Shown here piece after piece: positions 58,191 to 64,000 of a stretch of 64,000 bases of DNA. Source of the DNA: Annona cherimola (taxonomy: Eukaryota; Streptophyta; Magnoliopsida; Magnoliales; Annonaceae). The DNA is taken from NCBI GenBank assembly GCA_030490835.1, contig CM059972.1, forward strand, positions 17,027,764 to 17,091,763, written 5' to 3'. Both the position numbers and the translations under genes were made by a program. How positions within the stretch are numbered: the first letter of the stretch is position 1; every line of letters starts with the position of its first letter. The notes beneath the pieces are model-generated. The model was not told where the DNA came from and made no database searches. It saw only the letters and a list, made by a program, of their open reading frames with translations.

Positions 58191-61073
58191 TCAATATATC
58201 TATTTTCTTCATTATATTTAAGAATAAGGATAAGGGTTTAGGAAATGCGGTAACAAATTAACTTGATTGCATGCTATTTAATTTCATGCAGTACAGCTGA
58301 TTAACCTTTTCAGCCGCGACATGCAGGCAACAGTGTTCATCATATGATTAGTGAGAACATGTCATATGCTTTTTGGTTTCTTATGCAATATCGTCAATAT
58401 CCATAGGGCGTCAAACTTAGGAAATGAGACATTTTAATTAGATCCCAATTCAATAGAATGTGATAGAGTTTTTTTTTCATTTATCAAGGTTTATGTTTAA
58501 ACACTCGACCTCAAGGTTTCCTTGGTTCTATTAATTAATAAAATATGTGGTTAAATTACATAATAACGTCTTAAAGTTGAAGAGTTTATGAAATTTACTG
58601 TATAAAACTCTTAAAAGTTAATCGATTTTATTTTATCTTTATTCAGGTTCCTTTTGGATCCTCCTATAACTTAAAAAAGAAAAAAGGATAATTAATCTGA
58701 AAAAAAAGTTTTATAAAATCGTAAATTTTCTCATTTTCTTAAATTATGCAATAGCACTAGCTGCTCTTTCTTTGTCTGAGACTCTTGAAGGGAGTACTCA
58801 TTTTCCCTAGGAATGTTAAATTGTTTCACTAAGATTTTGATGTTTTATTTTAAGGTATATTTCGTAATGCAAAAAATTTTCATAATAAAACTTTTTAATC
58901 TTCGGAACTATTTATTTTTTAATTATTCTTCCTATTTTCTTATATAATTATTCTACTTTTTAATTACTTCCGCACAACTTCCTATATAACTAACTAATTT
59001 ATTTTAATTTTATTATTTTACTTTTCATCATTATCCGTATTTTATCACATCATTTCCTTCCATTTTAAAATTTTTTACATCAAAAATTTTTCATTCAAAA
59101 ATTTTATCACTTCCTAAATACATCCATAGAAAAATGTTTAATCCTGGGAGGTGCAAGCGAAGAAGTATCCCCAACTCCCAATAACTTCGATGGGCCTCGC
59201 CATGTTTGATTTGACAGGCCATATAAGGCCCATTCATCAGCCTAAAACGTCCACTTCTAAAATACCAAAAGGCAAATAAGATATTGGATACTCTAACTCA
59301 ACACGGAGTGACGGATGATGCACATTTATATTGCTAAAAGTCAAGTATTAGTAAAGAAATTTTACTTTCACTCTAATGATGCGTAACATAAGCCTTTAGC
59401 CATCAATTTTTTTGTTTTTTACTTTCTCACTTAAAATCATTTTGCAATGGAGCTTTAGCACATGCGTAATTGATTTCGCTCGGGTAAGGTACGTAATTGA
59501 TTTCATTTTTAAACAATAGCACATGCGTACGTAATATTCATGAATAATCCTGAGTCATATATGATGGCAGTATACGGAATAAATCCTCAATATATTCGGC
59601 AATCAACCCTGCAGGTACATGACACTCGCACTAGTTTTGATACAATAAATAGTACTGGCTGAGGACTACTACATAGTACATACGACGCTTTTATTTATTT
59701 TATTTCTCTATGCACGGCATCACAGAAATGCTATCCTTGCCGTCCATACATATATAGTAGATCAATTTCCTATCTCGTAGTCTTATGGAACAACGTAACC
59801 TGCAATTAAAAAAATAATAAACATCAGCTTCAATATTCAAAACCTTGTTAATAATAAATTGACTACTAATATTAATAAATTTATTATAAAAATGTTTACC
59901 TCTAGGTATTATTATTTTTATTATATATTTTATTATTTGCAATGACTTTTACAACAACTACAAAAAATAATGATCACAAAAAATAATAAACATCAGCTTC
60001 AATATCAACAAGGCCATTTTCGTCATTTCAATCTAGAATTTTAAGTCCTTGAAACCCCAACCAAAAAAATACACTTGCAATTTTATACAAAATTGCGGGG
60101 TATTTTGCAGTTTTATAAAATTTAAAAATATATTTATAATTTCACCTAAACTGTACAAGTACGTATGCAGAGACCTTTATATTTTTTTCTTTCTATGCAA
60201 CCATATAGGAGTAGTTGAGCGTGAAATGGGAATGTAAATTTAAGGCGGAAGTTGATTGATTGATCGAGTTCCGGTTGATGGTCCAACGGATTGGAACCAT
60301 AGGACTAAACAGGTTAACCGGGTAAGTATATTTTCAAAAAAATAAATTTAAAAATATATAAACCGTATTTAAAAACATATAATATATATAAGTAATAATT
60401 CAATACTTATGTAAGTATTGAGCACTCTATTATACCTTAGTGTTTAGATTTTGAAATATATTTTTTTAAAATATAAACCATCCATCATGTTTAATAAATT
60501 TCATTTTATCATGCTACTAAAAATAATTTTTATTGGAACTTATACATTGTGAAAATTAGCATGTTTTGAAAGTTAATATATAACTACTAAAATTCTTTAA
60601 AAAATGTATAGTATATACATTGTGTAATAAATTTTAAAACACATTTCATCAATAAAAAGTTTGAAATACATAAAAAAAATTTGGATTTATAAATAAATAC
60701 AAATAGATAAACATAATAGATGGTTTAGATTTTAAAATATATATTTTAAACTTTAAAAACTAAGGGTAAGCATGAATCATACATAAATCTTATTTTAAAA
60801 GCATACATTTTTTCATAAGAGCTCACTTTATATTATTGTAATTTTATTTTACAAATAATATTTGGAAAAAAAAGAAGAAGTTATTTTCGGTACAAACTGA
60901 GCCATACTGGACAGACCAGTTCATGGTTGGACAACTGGACGAGAGGACCCTATAGTTTTTGGGCCACTGGGTCGTAATATTTGGACCCGAAATTCATGAG
61001 GGCCAACACCGCTTCTAGCAGAACAGTAGCAGTCATCCATCCCTCAGCACTCAATCACAACATCAAGATCAAA
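58191..61073. other. Gene-free region with MITE remnants
   Basis: 58854-59126 is a small MITE (ggtatatttcgtaatg / cttcctaaatacatcc). 59150-59320 is low-copy. 60240-61000 has diverged inverted ends ('ggttgatggtccaacgg' and 'ccagttcatggttggac') that may bound another element. No supported gene. Confidence 0.4.
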
Positions 61074-61573
61074 TTAAGGTGAGATATGCACTCCAGCATA
61101 TGATAATGTCTGTGCTAAGCCAACCATGATCTAATCACAATCCCAAGTTCCGTTAAAAATGATTTTTTTTTTTCCAAAAAAAATATAAATATAGAGGAGG
61201 GCCGATGAATCTTACGTCCGCATTTCTTCCCCGCTGGCCTGTTCCTGATGTTGCAGCGTTTGGGAATTGCAATGGCCGTGGCTGGGTTGATGCCGGCTTG
61301 TTTGGCGAGGGGCGACAGGAGCACTGCACACAAGCACCTTGGCGAGGTCTTGAGCAACGCCACCACCTTCGCGCAGCACGCCGGTGGCACCTTCGCCTTA
61401 GGATTCTTGGAGGCCCCTAGGCACGGGGTCAGGCTTGCCGCCGCTTGGTTCACCGGCGTCTTGCCGCACTCGCCCGCCGCCAGCGCCACTTGGATGCAAG
61501 TGTGGGAAGCCAGCAAGATGATGATCGTGAAGACAAGATGATGAGTAGTCATGTTAATGAGATTGGGAGCCAT
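61074..61573 (-). CDS. Secreted non-specific lipid-transfer-like protein (8-Cys motif)
   Basis: Model: exon 1 61216-61573, a 125-bp GT..AG intron, and a 17-nt last exon 61074-61090; 124 residues. A hydrophobic signal peptide (about residues 9-33, VFTIIILLA) precedes the mature domain GECGKTPV. The eight cysteines are at 36, 51, 66, 67, 80, 82, 107 and 118, spaced C-X14-C-X14-CC-X12-CXC-X24-C-X10-C. IPKRCN and NRPAGKKCG place it in the DIR1-like group. Such proteins bind lipids in the wall or apoplast; some act in defence signalling. The family usually ends in ..YTLP. The modelled tiny exon gives LHISP, each codon one base away from that consensus. Without splicing, the frame would read on to a 152-residue protein with a long abnormal tail. 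The coding part is far more GC-rich than its surroundings. The second Met (residue 8) is an alternative start. The gene is certain; the last exon is less so. Confidence 0.88.
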
Positions 61574-61639
61574 TGGCAGGCGAGCAGTGAGTAGTGAGTA
61601 ATCAACTAGTAATAGAGCTAGAGATGATGATATGTGGAG

Positions 61640-61690
61640 AACTGCTTGGAGTTGGGAGGGGAAGTAGTATTTATATATAGATACGGAGGC
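61640..61690 (-). promoter_or_regulatory. TATA box of the lipid-transfer-like gene
   Basis: On the gene strand, CTATATATAAATA at 61668-61680 is a canonical TATA box about 95 bp upstream of the ATG, leaving a short leader of roughly 60 nt. Confidence 0.75.
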
Positions 61691-61699
61691 TCCCAGGAG

Positions 61700-63250
61700 C
61701 AGGTCTTCAGTGGGCTGGCCCAGTATGATGGTGAGTCATCGTAGCCTTTTTGAGTGGGGTGGTTATGGCCCCAAACCAAAAAAAAATGCAAAATCTATTG
61801 GCTACTCCCAGGGGTGACCCTTGTCAATGTGGTAGGTGAATGCAAGATCCGAACCGTTCCTTGGAAGTTTTATCATTGATTAAGCATTTTGTAAAAACAA
61901 CTTCATTGAACAAACCCTATATAAGCCCCTTGGAATCGTTAGCATAATTCGATGGAATTTATTCCGTTATTTTGCTTATTCATTTAATAAATAAGATTTA
62001 AATTTATCTTAATAAAAAAATTTCACGTGGGTTTTGCATGAAATAATAATCTTAATAAGTTTGCATCACCCCATGGGACCATTTTTAAAGGACGTTTTCC
62101 CATTTAAGGTAATTAGAAGCATGTATGATTGGTGCAGGTAAGAATCGAAAGGGCTGGAGCCTGGAGTTGCGAGTGGGCATTGCACTCGCGGAAACGTGGC
62201 TTGTTGCGATGTGCGCGCGTGTGCATGAAATGATTATAAGGTTGATAATTAAGTGGAAAAATTAGAGGTCCACACGGTGAGTTGTATTTACCAGGCGTTT
62301 ATGCGCGATGCCTTTTTGACCCGGAAGAGATGCTCAAAACAATTCACACGGTACATTGGAGACTTAATGGGGGTATAGGCTTTTTGGTCTGGTCGGCGGT
62401 TGGTAGTAGAATGAGGGCCTGAAAGCTCATGATTTATCCCTCTTTTGAAAGTTTTTTTTAAGTTCGTTAGTGTATCTTACAATTGTAAAAAAAAAAAAAA
62501 AAAAATCTATGTAAAACTTTTTACTTTACATAATTTTCTTATGTTTTAATCATTTTTAATGTCTTCTTATACAACTATTCTATTTATCAATTATTTCTCA
62601 ACAACTACCTATATTAAATACTATATCTACTTTAACTTTATTCTCTTTGTTCTTTTTACTTCTCATCATCACTCCTATTGTATCATATCACTTCTTTCAT
62701 TTTAAAAAATTTTTCACCCAAAAATTTTCTTTTAAAAGTTTTATTAAATGACGGACACATCCAAAAGCAAGAAAAAACTGCAGAATATGTAAATTTTAAT
62801 GTGTACATGGCCTTCATTAAAAAATATTTTAAAGGAAACTGTTTGGCCTGGCCTTGTTTAACATTCGGAAAAAGCAGGCTTAGGTTGCACTAAGCTCAAC
62901 TATTTACTCAATTTTTTTTTTTACTTTAAAAGCTTTTGAAAAAGTATTGAATGAAGCCACAATGCCTAAGGCGTCGTGGTAAACCTGTTGCAATGATCAG
63001 GTTAGGTTTCAAGTCTATGTGCAGGTTTTTACAACATGCCCCTGTGTGGGAGTTTTATAGATTTCCCTTAGTACAAGGATATTTACAGATTTTTCTTGGT
63101 ATTAGGGTATTTACAAAAATATCCCTTCATAGTTTGAAGGTTGTCGATGTATTTGATTATAATATCGATTACCACATTGTATAAATACCAATAAAACAAA
63201 TATCGAATAAATAAGTTACGAATTTAGCATAAGATAGAGTAGTAAATTTA
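61700..63250. other. Upstream intergenic region with a small MITE
   Basis: 61700-62420 is low-copy upstream DNA without a gene. 62462-62762 is a small MITE of the 'gtttgg' type (subterminal 'ttttaaaagttttattaaat'). 62950-63180 holds a frame without recognisable domains. Confidence 0.4.
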
Positions 63251-63439
63251 GAGCCTGTTTAGCTACATTTTTTGAAAATGGAGTAAGTGGATATCTATCA
63301 CTTTTTGTTGGCGTTTGGCTTTGCTTTTTAATACCTCTCCCTCCGTCAACAATAAATGCATAATAAAAAAACTTTAAATTGAACCTTTTTTGAAAAACTA
63401 GAAATGGTTGATTTTAATATCGTCAAATCAAACAAGCCC
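63251..63439. mobile_element. Tourist-like (PIF/Harbinger) MITE
   Basis: Ends gagcctgtttagc and aatcaaacaagccc are inverted, flanked by the 3-bp target duplication tta (63248-63250, 63440-63442), the PIF/Harbinger preference. 189 bp, non-coding. Confidence 0.65.
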
Positions 63440-63654
63440 TTACTCTTGTTTGAGAGTGTGTATTGCAGTAATGAATACTTTATGGAGGGTGTCCTTCTAC
63501 GGTTTCACGAGATCTCACGTGGGCTATGAACCATATCCTCTCTCTCGACTTCCCTCCTATCTTATATTCAGCTCTTGTTTGCACAACAGATCAAGCCTGC
63601 TCACGAAGTCTTGAAAATAAACATTAATGCTGGGTATAATGTTCAATAGAGAAC

Positions 63655-64000
63655 GATTATATACATCATAATCTATTTTAGCATAAAATATAATATTCAT
63701 TTATTTTATTTTATTTTATTTTTATTTGATTTTCCTTCATAAATATGTTTTCCTAATTGTGTCTAATGTATATATCAAGTTTTGTTATTTTACAATACTT
63801 TTATATATTTTTTTTAATTTTTTAAACATCAATTCTTTAAGCGGTGGAAAATGACTTAAATACCTCTGAAATCAATATATTTTTAAAAAAATATAAAATA
63901 AAAATGTAAAAGTATTGTAAAGTGGCAAAACTTGATAAATAGATTTTAAAAATTAGGAAAACATAATTATGAACAAGAAATCAAATAGAAGTAAAAACAA
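63655..64000. mobile_element. Core-stem MITE cut by the window end
   Basis: The left end 'attatatacatcataat' and arm 'tttagcataaaatataat' match the element at 19120; the right terminus lies beyond the window. Confidence 0.55.

Noticed and set aside
61205..61541. Plus-strand frames opposite the lipid-transfer-like gene
   Set aside because: Shadow frames of the GC-rich minus-strand exon; no signal peptide or domain.

Overview
The window is nuclear DNA of a flowering plant. The evidence is two intron-containing R2R3-MYB genes of the plant-specific subgroup 21 type, a secreted eight-cysteine lipid-transfer-like protein, tRNA-derived SINEs, Ty3-type long terminal repeats (LTRs), a TRIM retroelement with a plant initiator-Met primer site, and a very dense load of MITEs. 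The DNA is strongly AT-rich. Only three protein-coding genes can be supported, all on the minus strand: MYB copy 1 (12822-14669), MYB copy 2 (33002-35025) and the lipid-transfer-like gene (61074-61573). Nearly all other open frames are chance frames in repeats. The species cannot be named from this sequence.

Layout. 1-7.24 kb: the 3' part of a long LTR, foldback MITEs and a 2.35-kb solo LTR. 7.24-8.99 kb: low-copy DNA and a CACTA-type MITE. 8.99-21.7 kb: first copy of a large duplicated segment with MYB copy 1. 21.7-23.7 kb: junction region holding a young, intact TRIM. 23.7-54.7 kb: second copy of the same segment with MYB copy 2, same order and orientation, swollen to about 31 kb by SINEs, MITEs, a hAT element and foldbacks. 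54.7-60.9 kb: MITE-rich, gene-free DNA. 61.0-61.7 kb: GC-rich lipid-transfer-like gene. 61.7-64 kb: MITEs.

The central observation is a colinear tandem duplication. At least eight blocks recur in the same order: 9.0/23.7 kb, 10.1/25.25 kb, 11.2/29.3 kb, 12.2/32.4 kb, the MYB genes, their promoters, 18.06/39.9 kb and 20.9/53.8 kb. Both MYB genes keep three exons with identical intron phases and an almost unchanged DNA-binding domain, while introns and C-termini diverged. Several non-coding blocks are better preserved than the introns, including one with a CACGTG core downstream and one far upstream. They are candidates for shared regulatory DNA.

The second theme is transposition. Full SINEs sit between 13-16-bp target duplications, and at least nine tiny insertions, little more than a poly(A/T) tract, also lie between 9-16-bp target duplications. 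A MITE superfamily with 9-10-bp target duplications (Mutator-like) shares an inner stem but carries several unrelated terminal modules. These insertions can be dated relative to the MYB duplication because the other copy often shows the empty site.
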